39,342 nucleotides of DNA, taken from an uncultured Prevotella sp. GTDB lineage: Bacteria; Bacteroidota; Bacteroidia; Bacteroidales; Bacteroidaceae. The notes under the pieces are model-generated. The model did not search any database. It was not told where the DNA came from and worked only from the letters and a program-made list of their open reading frames with translations. Where the stretch lies: contig CAJLYG010000008.1 in the NCBI GenBank assembly GCA_905210845.1, positions 1 to 39,342 of the forward strand, in the 5' to 3' direction. Numbering within the stretch: the first letter of the stretch is position 1; every line of letters starts with the position of its first letter. Made by a program: the position numbers and the translations under genes. Below, one piece after another: positions 1-7,226 of this stretch.

Positions 1-1
1 G

Positions 2-1921
2 GGTGCAAGCATATCGGGCAGGACCTACAACAACTGCTACTACCTCATGCCATGCAATGCAGGGGGTGCCAAGCAGGTGACCGCCGCACAACTGAAGAGC
101 GGCGAGGTGGCCTGGCTGCTGCAAAACAGCCGGAGCGGCAACACGTGGGGCATGAGCATCGGCACAGATGTACAGCCATCGCTCACCGCCGACGCGGCGA
201 AGCGGGTGTATAAGGTGTCCTTCAAGCAGGGCGACAAGGAATTGGCGGCACGCTATGCCAACAGCGGCGGCACCGTAACGCTGCCCACCATAGAGGAGCT
301 GGCAGGCGGAAACATCAGCCCTGACAATTACTATAAACTCAGTTTCGGTGATGGCTTCACTGCCTCCACACCGGTCACCGCTGACCGCACCGTGACGGTC
401 ACCTTCACCGACCTGGATTATTATCCCATCGCCAGCGCCGAAGACTGGAAGGCGTTCACACAGGAGGTGAAAAATGGCAACAATGTTATGAATGCCCGAC
501 TTACTGCAGACATCATCCTTGACGCAACCAGTCCGATGATTGGCTCCCAGTATTATAGTTACTCTGGCGTCTTTGATGGCAACGGACACAGCATCACGTT
601 GAATGTCAATGGCGTTTCAGCATACGCACCATTCTATGCAATAAAGAATGCGGCCATCAAGAATGTACATACAAAAGGGCAAATATCTGTCACAAGCTAT
701 GTGTCATCAGGATTAATAAATATGGCCTTTGGGACCAACTCCATCTCCAACTGCATCAGCGAGGTGAATATCACGAGCAGTTATAACAATGGCCCATGTA
801 GTACATCGGGAATCGTTCAATATATTGACAAATATGGCAACACGACCATTTCCGACTGTGTGGTGATGGGAACTTTCAATGCTACAAGCTACGAAGGCCA
901 AAAAGGGATGAGCGGTTTCTGTTACGAACAAAACGGACAATGCACGCTGAACAACTGCCTCTACATCGGCAGCAACAATGCTATAGACTGGTGGGCAGTA
1001 ACCTTTGCAAAGAATGCCACCCTCAACAACTGCTACTACCTCAACGCGTGTGGCACTGCTCAGGGCACGCCGGTAACGGAGAGACAGCTAAAGAGCGGCG
1101 AGGTGGCCAAACTGTTGCAGAACGGGCGCACCAACCAGTGCTACTGGGCGCAGGTGCTCGGCGAAATGCCGAGTCTCTACAACGAAGCAGACAAGGCGAA
1201 GGAGAACTACGTGTATTACGACAAAGAAAACAGCCGCTGGGCGTGCGAGAACTTCCATCTTACTTCCAAAGAAATGCCTGTCGGTCTGGATCTTACCGCA
1301 AAGCAGTTGAGAAACGACCGCAAGCTTGCCAGTACAGGCAACTACACCGTTTGCCTGCCTTACGCACTCCCTCTGCCCGCCACCGCAAAGGCGTATACCC
1401 TGAGTCATGTTGACATGAACGGTAAAGTGGCACGCTTTGTCGAAGCGACTGGCGACGTGCTCGAAGCAAACAAGCCTTATATGCTTGTAGCAAGAGGCAA
1501 CACAAGTCTCGACGCGAATGAGCCAACAAACGTTCGTGCAAATTCTTCGGACAATATGGAGCAAGGGGAAGGCAACTTCAAGTTCATCGGAACGCTGAAT
1601 AGCATCGACAACGCCACAGCCGCTGCGCATAATGCCTATATCTTGCAGAACGATAATCTATGGCACAGGGTGACAACAGCCAACCCCTCCGCCATCATTC
1701 CACCTTACCGTGCTTACATTACGGCGCCATCATCCTCTTCTGCCAAGGCCCTCTCCATCGCTTTCGACGGTGAGACTACAGGCATCAGTACCATCGAAAC
1801 TACCGATGCCGACGGCACTGTGCGCTACTACGACCTGCAAGGACGATACATAGGTACATCACTTGATGGCCAGCCCAAGGGTATATATATAAGAAATGGA
1901 AAGAAAGTAATCAACAAATAA
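2..1921 (+). CDS. Large secreted surface protein, 5' end outside window
   Basis: The frame is open to the left edge, so the first Met inside the window (base 47) is probably internal. About 639 residues are visible. Two copies of a module with 'NNCYYL' followed by 'QLKSGEVA.LLQN' occur near residues 11-45 and 340-375. Between them is a Ser/Thr/Asn-rich stretch with repeated 'I.NC' and 'GNGHSI' strands, which suggests a GLUG-like beta-helix or adhesin. The C-terminus reads 'YYDLQGR' then 'PKGIYIRNGKK', a tail common on exported Prevotella proteins and probably a T9SS-type sorting signal. The partial protein at the right end of the window has the same tail. A 64-aa peptide gene follows 16 bp downstream. 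Exact role unknown; adhesion or glycan binding is inference. Confidence 0.8.
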   Translation, partial: GASISGRTYNNCYYLMPCNAGGAKQVTAAQLKSGEVAWLLQNSRSGNTWGMSIGTDVQPSLTADAAKRVYKVSFKQGDKELAARYANSGGTVTLPTIEELAGGNISPDNYYKLSFGDGFTASTPVTADRTVTVTFTDLDYYPIASAEDWKAFTQEVKNGNNVMNARLTADIILDATSPMIGSQYYSYSGVFDGNGHSITLNVNGVSAYAPFYAIKNAAIKNVHTKGQISVTSYVSSGLINMAFGTNSISNCISEVNITSSYNNGPCSTSGIVQYIDKYGNTTISDCVVMGTFNATSYEGQKGMSGFCYEQNGQCTLNNCLYIGSNNAIDWWAVTFAKNATLNNCYYLNACGTAQGTPVTERQLKSGEVAKLLQNGRTNQCYWAQVLGEMPSLYNEADKAKENYVYYDKENSRWACENFHLTSKEMPVGLDLTAKQLRNDRKLASTGNYTVCLPYALPLPATAKAYTLSHVDMNGKVARFVEATGDVLEANKPYMLVARGNTSLDANEPTNVRANSSDNMEQGEGNFKFIGTLNSIDNATAAAHNAYILQNDNLWHRVTTANPSAIIPPYRAYITAPSSSSAKALSIAFDGETTGISTIETTDADGTVRYYDLQGRYIGTSLDGQPKGIYIRNGKKVINK

Positions 1922-1937
1922 CTAATGTCAGAAGAAA

Positions 1938-2132
1938 ATGAAAAAGTACATCAAACCAAGTGTCAAGGTGAGAATGATTGAAGCAGGAACTATTCTTGCT
2001 GGTTCTGGTGATTCTATAGTAATACCGATTATTAACGACGAACCGGCCACAGGCCCTGCTAATGGCAAGGGTGCCTTATTCCCAGATGAAGAAACCGACG
2101 AAATCGAGAACAAGAGTATCTGGGATGATTAG
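1938..2132 (+). CDS. Small 'MKK.YI.P' peptide of unknown function
   Basis: A 64-aa product starting 'MKKYIKPSVKVRMIEAG', then 'ILAGSGDS', then a Pro/Gly/Ala/Asp/Glu-rich acidic half ending 'SIWDD'. The Lys-rich start and short apolar stretch are not a convincing signal peptide. It sits 16 bp behind the large surface protein on the same strand and so is probably co-transcribed. The 73-aa product at 37643-37864 has the same style of N-terminus ('MKKNYITPESV...LLAS') and acidic tail, and also lies directly behind a large surface protein, which supports both as real genes. I do not recognise a characterised family. The sequence alone cannot distinguish a secretion partner, a peptide precursor or something else. 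Confidence 0.7.
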   Translation: MKKYIKPSVKVRMIEAGTILAGSGDSIVIPIINDEPATGPANGKGALFPDEETDEIENKSIWDD

Positions 2133-2185
2133 CTGTCGCGGATAGGAAGATAGAACTTTTCAGCACATATTACGTCGTGTACGTC

Positions 2186-2221
2186 ATCAAAGGAGGATCA
2201 GACCACTGGTTCTCCTTTGAT
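2186..2221. terminator. Hairpin terminator after the small peptide gene
   Basis: ATCAAAGGAG (2186-2195) and CTCCTTTGAT (2212-2221) are perfect 10-bp inverted arms around a 16-nt loop, about 54 bp after the peptide stop codon and before the convergent ATPase gene. No long T-run follows. Most likely it ends the left operon. Confidence 0.55.
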
Positions 2222-2259
2222 ATGTATGTCATTCAACATATATAGGATACTTTCCTATC

Positions 2260-2319
2260 TATCTTAACATACTTGCCCAAGTATCTTAACATACTTGGCA
2301 ATATATCTTATGATACTTC
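2260..2319. repeat. Tandem repeat, 22-bp period
   Basis: TATCTTAACATACTTG occurs at 2260-2275 and 2282-2297, with a diverged third copy (TATCTTATGATACTTC) at 2304-2319, giving starts exactly 22 bp apart. A weaker unit containing GGATACTTTCC precedes them at about 2238. The middle unit with its flank forms an inverted repeat, AAGTAT-6 nt-ATACTT. The array ends 20 bp before the 3' end of the ATPase gene. Iterated protein-binding sites or the foot of a mobile unit are both possible. Confidence 0.7.
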
Positions 2320-2339
2320 TTGGAATCGTGTCAGACGTC

Positions 2340-3629
2340 TCAGATTGCCCTGACTGCATAAAGAGGGACGTTGGTCAGCCAGTCCTGTTCCCGATAAGGC
2401 GACATGCTAAAACGGACGGCATGTAGGTTCTCATGCTTATCAATAAAAGCCTTCAGCGATTTCGACCTCAGGTTCTCCTCCGCCTTCACCTCGATGGGTA
2501 TGATGCGACCTTGGTGTTGCACGATGAAGTCCAGCTCCAGCCGTGAGTCCTCCCGGCTATAATAATAGGTGGCTATACCTGACAAGGTCTTCAATTGACA
2601 GAGTACATAGTTTTCCGTGAAAGCACCCTTGCTTTCAGTCATGGCAGTGTTCGACATCAGCATCAAGGCCGGCTCCATCTCGCTGATAGCCCCAAGCAGT
2701 CCCACATCAAGCATGAAAATCTTGAAAGCATTGACATCCTCATAGAATTTCAGGGGCATGCCCACCTCTCTAACTCTGGGCACCTTGTAGATAAGTCCGG
2801 CATCGACCAACCATTGTATGGCTGTCTCAAAATCCTTGGCTCTCGCTCCTTTCCTCACCGCGCCATAAACAAATTTCTTGTTCTCCTTGGCTAACTGCGA
2901 GGGGATAGACTGCCACACCATACTGATGCGTGTCGCCTCGTCAGCAGAAACATGCTTTGACATGTCACTCCTATATAAATACAGGATATCGTCCTGCACA
3001 CGCCTCACCTGATTGGCATCATTGGTCTTCAGGAATGTAGTCACCGCCTCGGGCATGCCACCAACGAAATAGTACTCGCGAAGCAGTTTCGTCAGCTTTT
3101 CATGGAGCAACGAGATAGTCGCCCAGTCTTTCGACATAAGGACTTGAAAGACCTGTTCTTCGCCCTTTGCCAAGAGAAACTCCTCAAAACTCATGGGGTA
3201 CATCCGAATGATGTCTGCCTTACCTACGGGTGCAGACTCACCTCTGTGCAAAGCCACTCCAAGCAAGGAACCAGCCACGGCTACATGATATTCGGGGGCA
3301 TCCTCACAGAAATATTTCAGTGCAGAAAGCCCTTTGGGCAACTCTTGTATCTCGTCGAGGATGATCAGGGTCTTGCCAGGAACAATGGGCTGCCCCGTCA
3401 AGGCACCGATAACAAGAATCGTCCGCTTCATATCATAGTCCTCGGCAAACAGCCCTGCCACTTCGGGATTGTTGTCACAGTTGATATATGCCACATTCTT
3501 ATACTCCCGCTTACCAAATTCCTTAAGGATATAAGTTTTACCCACTTGTCTTGCCCCAGCCAATATTAGAGGCTTGCGCAATGGGCTGTTCTTCCATTCT
3601 TTCAGTTGTTTGATGATGCTACGCTCCAT
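2340..3629 (-). CDS. AAA-type ATPase with DUF4143-type, nuclease-like C-terminus
   Basis: About 429 aa. The Walker A 'GARQVGKT' is at residues 25-32 and the Walker B 'LIILDE' near 88-93. The middle region fits the winged-helix part of the family. The C-terminal domain has 'GAFTENYV', 'LELDFIV' (Asp about 367) and 'IPIEVKA' (Glu about 380, Lys about 382), the D...E-x-K arrangement of the PD-(D/E)XK fold. An upstream TTG (3636-3638) keeps the frame open, but I chose the ATG at 3627-3629 because 'MERSIIKQLKEWKNS' is the usual family start and it lies about 28 bp from a good -7 box. The family is abundant in Bacteroidota and its role is poorly known; defence, DNA repair and mobile-element functions are unproven. 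The gene stands alone between two repeat arrays. Confidence 0.9.
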   Translation of the reverse strand: MERSIIKQLKEWKNSPLRKPLILAGARQVGKTYILKEFGKREYKNVAYINCDNNPEVAGLFAEDYDMKRTILVIGALTGQPIVPGKTLIILDEIQELPKGLSALKYFCEDAPEYHVAVAGSLLGVALHRGESAPVGKADIIRMYPMSFEEFLLAKGEEQVFQVLMSKDWATISLLHEKLTKLLREYYFVGGMPEAVTTFLKTNDANQVRRVQDDILYLYRSDMSKHVSADEATRISMVWQSIPSQLAKENKKFVYGAVRKGARAKDFETAIQWLVDAGLIYKVPRVREVGMPLKFYEDVNAFKIFMLDVGLLGAISEMEPALMLMSNTAMTESKGAFTENYVLCQLKTLSGIATYYYSREDSRLELDFIVQHQGRIIPIEVKAEENLRSKSLKAFIDKHENLHAVRFSMSPYREQDWLTNVPLYAVRAI

Positions 3630-3656
3630 AGTCTCCAATGATTATCATTCACAGCG

Positions 3657-3685
3657 CAAAATTACAAAATCTACACGAATTCAAA
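3657..3685 (-). promoter_or_regulatory. Promoter of the DUF4143 ATPase gene
   Basis: Read on the minus strand, TAATTTTG (3664-3657) matches the Bacteroidota -7 box TANNTTTG. A TTTG lies upstream (3685-3682) with a 17-bp spacer, slightly shorter than usual. The expected leader is about 20 nt. One copy of the TTCGTGTAGA repeat sits in the spacer, so a protein bound there would cover the promoter. Confidence 0.6.
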
Positions 3686-3768
3686 GCATGATTTCACGCT
3701 TTTCTACACGAACTTTTTGCAGATCCACACACTTTTCTACACGAACTTTCCGCGAAACCATACAGGAT
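3670..3768. repeat. Tandem repeat, 33-bp period, at the ATPase promoter
   Basis: TCTACACGAA starts at 3670, 3703 and 3736, exactly 33 bp apart. Each unit also keeps GC at unit positions 17-18. The second and third copies share the longer core CTTTTCTACACGAACTTT. The rest of each unit diverges. On the minus strand the core reads TTCGTGTAGA. The even spacing of about three helical turns and the position over the ATPase promoter suggest operator-like sites on one DNA face. Confidence 0.75.
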
Positions 3769-4335
3769 TTTTATGCAATAGGTTGTCAAAGGTTGACAAG
3801 AAAAGCACGTATTACGTTCAATTCTCTCGAGAATTTATTGTAATACCTATGCTTTTGCTTTACGAAACAGCCTCTTTTGGATAAAATTCTCTCGAGAATT
3901 TTGCATGATAGCTTCACGTTTACCATACTGATCATGATATTGTATTGAAAACGAGGCCATGAAAATGCGGTGCATCGTATCGTTCAGTAAGACGTAAAGG
4001 GTATGAAAAAGGGGGTGCCTGCAGCCGTAGATGATTTGTCAAACTGACGAAAGGTCTTTTGACAAGTAGAGTTTAACCTGCATTATTCCCTATAGAGTGC
4101 GTGTTAAATTAAAATTATTCGATTGCCTTATACGATAACATCTATCATCCTCTTTTGCGTATTGAAAATGCAGCAAATGTATGAAAGACAAACAGGATCG
4201 AGCGTGCGCAAGTGTTTACAGACATCCACGATCTTATCAAGACCGTAATAGCAAGGATTCCTTTGATGGTATAAAATAATGGTAAAGATTAGTCTAAAAT
4301 TCCGGCGCGGGTAGTATTTATTGTAGATTAATTTG

Positions 4336-4343
4336 TATTTTTG
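4336..4343 (+). promoter_or_regulatory. -7 box upstream of the DegT aminotransferase gene
   Basis: TATTTTTG matches TANNTTTG and lies 29 bp before the ATG. I see no clear TTTG at the usual distance upstream, so the assignment is moderate. Confidence 0.45.
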
Positions 4344-4372
4344 CACCTGATATAGTTAAGAATAAAAGAAAT

Positions 4373-5482
4373 ATGATTAGATTGTCAAAATCTGTCGTTG
4401 GCAAGGCAGAGTCGGCAGCTGTCGCCCATGTCATCGAAGATATCGGCTACTTAGGAATGGGTAGCGTGGTGCATGACTTTGAAGAGGCCTTAGAGAACTA
4501 CATCGGCGGCGGTTATCGTTGTATTTGCGTCAACAGTGGCACTGCTGCCCTTCATCTTGCAGTACAGGCTGTCACGCAACCTGGGGATGAGGTATTAGTG
4601 CCGTCCTTTACATTCGTGTCCACCTACCAGGCCATCACGGGAGCCGGGTGCAAGCCTATTAGTTGCGAGATCGATCCCAAGACCCTCACGCTTGACCTGA
4701 AGGATGCGGAGAAAAGGATCACGCCGAAGACGACGGCTATATTGCCCGTATATTATGCCAGCAACATCACCATGGTCGAAGCCTATCAGAAATTCGCCAA
4801 GGACCACCACCTCCGGCTCATAGAAGATGCCGCACATGCCTTCGGGTGTTCCTGGAAAGGAAAGAAGATCGGGTCTTTCGGAGATGTCGTATGTTTCAGC
4901 TTTGACGGCATTAAGAACATCACGTCGGGAGAAGGGGGCGCTGTCTTTACCGCCGACCCTGATATCATCAATAAAATCAGCGATGCCCGCCTGTTAGGGG
5001 TCATGAAGGACTCGGAGAAAAGGTATGCTGGCAAACGCTCCTACGACTTCGATGTCGTGGCACAAGGCTACCGCTATCACATGAGCAATATCTTTGCAGC
5101 CATCGGGCTGGTGCAATTAGGCAGGTTCGAAAAGGAGTTCGCGCCCAAGAGGAGATACATTGCCCGGAAATATACAGAGTTGCTGAAGGATAACCCAAAT
5201 GTGGAGCTCATCCCTATGGATTATGACGACAGCATCGTCCCCCATATCTTCCCAATTAAGGTACTGAATGGGAAACGGGAACTACTGATTGAAAGGTTCA
5301 AGGAATTAGACATCCAATATGGAATCCAATATCGTCCGAACCATACGCTGACCTATTTTAAGAGCGGTTATGCCCTGCCGGTAACAGAAGACGTGTTCTC
5401 AAAGATCATCTCTATCCCGATGCATCCGGAACTGACCGACGAGAATATCCGTCTCATCACAGATACCATCAACGGTATCTGA
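4373..5482 (+). CDS. DegT/DnrJ/EryC1/StrS-type PLP-dependent sugar aminotransferase
   Basis: 369 aa, normal family length. It shows 'NSGTAALHLAVQAV' (54-67) and 'EDAAHAFG' (151-158), whose Asp contacts the PLP ring nitrogen. 'SFDGIKNITSGEGG' follows, with Lys181 as the expected Schiff-base lysine. The family transfers an amino group to a 4-keto (or 3-keto) nucleotide sugar in the cytoplasm, for LPS, capsule or glycoprotein glycans. It is the first gene of the sugar cluster, 39 bp upstream of the cytidylyltransferase. The substrate cannot be read from sequence; candidates are a CDP-keto sugar from the RfbF branch or a UDP-4-keto-pentose from the UXS-like enzyme. Confidence 0.92.
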   Translation: MIRLSKSVVGKAESAAVAHVIEDIGYLGMGSVVHDFEEALENYIGGGYRCICVNSGTAALHLAVQAVTQPGDEVLVPSFTFVSTYQAITGAGCKPISCEIDPKTLTLDLKDAEKRITPKTTAILPVYYASNITMVEAYQKFAKDHHLRLIEDAAHAFGCSWKGKKIGSFGDVVCFSFDGIKNITSGEGGAVFTADPDIINKISDARLLGVMKDSEKRYAGKRSYDFDVVAQGYRYHMSNIFAAIGLVQLGRFEKEFAPKRRYIARKYTELLKDNPNVELIPMDYDDSIVPHIFPIKVLNGKRELLIERFKELDIQYGIQYRPNHTLTYFKSGYALPVTEDVFSKIISIPMHPELTDENIRLITDTINGI

Positions 5483-5521
5483 GCGAATGCTAACGACATT
5501 GAATTAAGCAAACAGAAACGC

Positions 5522-6304
5522 ATGAAAACAGTAATATTAGCCGGTGGATTCGGAACCCGCCTCTCAGAATATACGAAACTGGTTCCTAAGCCTATGGTGG
5601 AAATCGGAGGGAAGCCTATCTTATGGCATATCATGAATCATTATGCCCATTATGGATACAAGGACTTCGTCATTGCCTTAGGATACAAAGGGGAAGTGAT
5701 CAAGAACTTCTTCTTGCAGTATTATGCCTTGAACAATGATTTCACCATTGACCTCAAGAACAATCACATTGAGTATATCAACGAGCGGCCGCTCGACTGG
5801 AAAGTAACCCTTGTCGACACAGGACCTGCATCCCTCACTGGAGGCAGAATCAGACGGTTGAAAGATATCATCGGAGAGGAAGACTTCATGGTCACTTACG
5901 GGGATGCTGTCTCCAACGTGAATATCGCCGCTTTGGTTGACAAATTCAAGAAGAGCGGAAAGAAAGCCATCGTCACTGCCGTGCATCCCACGGCACGCTT
6001 TGGTGAGATCCAGATCAACGACCAGGACTTCGTGACAGACTTCAAGGAAAAGCCACAGGTGAACCAAGGTTGGATCAACGGAGGGTTCTTTGTCCTGAAG
6101 CCTGATGTCTTCGACTATATCGAGGGCGACCAGACGACATTCGAGCGGGAACCTTTGGAGAGGCTTGCCCAAGAAGGCGAGCTGATCTCTTACCGGCACG
6201 AGGGATTCTGGCAATGCATGGATACTGTGCGCGACCGTGATTACCTGAATACACTATGGGAGCAAGGAAATGCCCCGTGGCGTGACGACTTAGATGCGAA
6301 GTGA
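5522..6304 (+). CDS. rfbF: Glucose-1-phosphate cytidylyltransferase
   Basis: 260 aa, the usual RfbF length. The nucleotide-binding start 'MKTVILAGGFGTRL' is intact, followed by 'KPMVEIGGKPILWHIM' and, later, 'MVTYGDAVSNV' with the metal-binding Asp. RfbF makes CDP-glucose from CTP and glucose-1-phosphate, the first step to CDP-3,6-dideoxyhexoses. Its normal partner, CDP-glucose 4,6-dehydratase (RfbG), is not in the window: the dehydratase at 7227 looks UXS-like instead. It lies just behind the DegT aminotransferase and converges on licD with only 19 bp between stop codons. Confidence 0.9.
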   Translation: MKTVILAGGFGTRLSEYTKLVPKPMVEIGGKPILWHIMNHYAHYGYKDFVIALGYKGEVIKNFFLQYYALNNDFTIDLKNNHIEYINERPLDWKVTLVDTGPASLTGGRIRRLKDIIGEEDFMVTYGDAVSNVNIAALVDKFKKSGKKAIVTAVHPTARFGEIQINDQDFVTDFKEKPQVNQGWINGGFFVLKPDVFDYIEGDQTTFEREPLERLAQEGELISYRHEGFWQCMDTVRDRDYLNTLWEQGNAPWRDDLDAK

Positions 6305-6323
6305 CAGGATTGATTGCCCTGTC
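6303..6323. terminator. Compact bidirectional terminator between rfbF and licD
   Basis: GACAGG (6303-6308) and CCTGTC (6318-6323) are perfect arms around a 9-nt loop. They fill the whole gap between the two convergent genes and begin inside the rfbF stop codon. Confidence 0.5.
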
Positions 6324-7139
6324 CTATTCTTCCTGATATTCGCGGTAAGGCTTCGTCAGGTCAAGATAGTCGAAGTTATGCTGTCGCTGATGATCGCCAT
6401 CCGGGATCTTCATATAGTCGCCATACATCTGGGTCAGGTAATGATCATAGTCCTTGATGCCTTGTACGGTCACACCCTCAAAGAGATACGGACCATAAAC
6501 GCCATTGACAGACTTGGGCATCCAGCCCTTTAGTCCATCCGTATAGTCTGCCGTATACTGGCAACTGTCATAGTCGTATCGCAAGAGAAGCCGACGGATC
6601 TTACGCTGGATCTCCTCCATCGTGAAATGCTTCTGGACGAAAAGCGGGATCCAAGAGCTGGGTCCATGACCGTGGCGGTATGGATCACGGTGCACGTAAT
6701 AGAGCATCTGTTTCCAGAACTCATACTTCGCATAATGGAGATGACGGGCAAGCCAGTTAGAGGGGACAGGGTCCAAGGGGAAAACATCAACATAGATGCC
6801 ACCTAAATAGCTGAGATGGCGGCGCTCAATCAAAGTAGTGCTCGCATCTTGCAGCTTGCCGAAAGGCAAGGGATACTTCGGATCGTTCTCTGCACAGACA
6901 AACTCGTAAGGCTCGGGCAACCATTCCCGGCTATGCTGGATCAGCAGCTCATAATCGGGACGCGGGACAAGGACATCCATGTCGTCATCCCAAGGGATGA
7001 ATCCCTTGTGGCGCACTGCTCCAATGAGAGAACCTGCAAAGATACCATAACGGATATGGTGCTCTGCGCAAACTTGATCAAAGGCTTCCAAAACCTTGAG
7101 CATCCTCATTTGGAGAGGACGAATATCATACTTTGCCAT
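6324..7139 (-). CDS. LicD-family phosphotransferase
   Basis: 271 aa. The N-terminal half carries the LicD/fukutin signature 'YGIFAGSLIGAVRHKGFIPW' followed at once by 'DDDMD' (51-55), the acidic metal-binding cluster of this nucleotidyltransferase-fold family. LicD proteins move a phospho-alcohol such as phosphocholine from a CDP-activated donor onto a surface glycan. No choline kinase (LicA) or choline cytidylyltransferase (LicC) is nearby, so the group transferred may not be choline. The gene runs against its neighbours and has its own strong promoter inside a pair of inverted repeats. Its first codons (ATGGCAAAG) form one arm of that repeat. Confidence 0.88.
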   Translation of the reverse strand: MAKYDIRPLQMRMLKVLEAFDQVCAEHHIRYGIFAGSLIGAVRHKGFIPWDDDMDVLVPRPDYELLIQHSREWLPEPYEFVCAENDPKYPLPFGKLQDASTTLIERRHLSYLGGIYVDVFPLDPVPSNWLARHLHYAKYEFWKQMLYYVHRDPYRHGHGPSSWIPLFVQKHFTMEEIQRKIRRLLLRYDYDSCQYTADYTDGLKGWMPKSVNGVYGPYLFEGVTVQGIKDYDHYLTQMYGDYMKIPDGDHQRQHNFDYLDLTKPYREYQEE

Positions 7140-7191
7140 GATAGATCATAAATTTGGCACAAAGTTAGGATAAACTTTCTACATGGCAAAG
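7131..7191. promoter_or_regulatory. licD promoter flanked by 10-bp inverted repeats (possible invertible promoter)
   Basis: CTTTGCCATG (7131-7140) and CATGGCAAAG (7182-7191) are perfect inverted repeats around 41 bp. On the minus strand, TTTG (7190-7187) - 19 bp - TAACTTTG (7167-7160) is a near-perfect Bacteroidota promoter reading into licD. The TTTG box is inside the right arm, and the left arm carries a mirror-image TTTG. Flipping the 41 bp would therefore rebuild the same promoter reading toward the gene at 7227. On the plus strand as given there is only TAAATTTG (7149-7156) with no well-spaced TTTG. The promoter is well supported; inversion is inference. Confidence 0.6.
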
Positions 7192-7226
7192 CCAAAAGGT
7201 AAAAAATGAATAAAGAATAAGATATT

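Larger units (their letters stand above)
3639..4372. other. Non-coding region rich in palindromes, 734 bp
   Basis: No convincing gene is present. From left to right it holds the ATPase promoter and its 33-bp repeats; TTGTCAA-AGG-TTGACAA (3783-3799); AATTCTC-TC-GAGAATT (3820-3835); a longer copy of the latter with 9-bp arms, AAAATTCTC-TC-GAGAATTTT (3883-3902); TTGTCAAA-14 nt-TTTGACAA (4036-4065); and the likely promoter of the aminotransferase gene near 4336. Two motif types, each present twice, suggest binding sites for two regulators. Confidence 0.6.

Noticed and set aside
940..1630. Long frames of 157 and 180 codons on both strands
   Set aside because: They overlap the large surface protein in other frames and show no motif or promoter.
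3670..3768. CRISPR array
   Set aside because: Only about 10 bp of each 33-bp unit is conserved, there are only three units, and no cas genes are near.
4128..4346. A 72-codon minus-strand frame in the long intergenic gap
   Set aside because: Composition looks random, no ribosome site, no homology I can recognise, and it runs across the aminotransferase promoter region.
5678..6214. A 178-codon minus-strand frame
   Set aside because: Antisense to rfbF; no domain and no start signal.
6303..7191. Inversion of the whole licD gene
   Set aside because: The hairpin beyond licD's 3' end (GACAGG/CCTGTC) does not match the repeat at its promoter, so there is no pair of arms around the gene.
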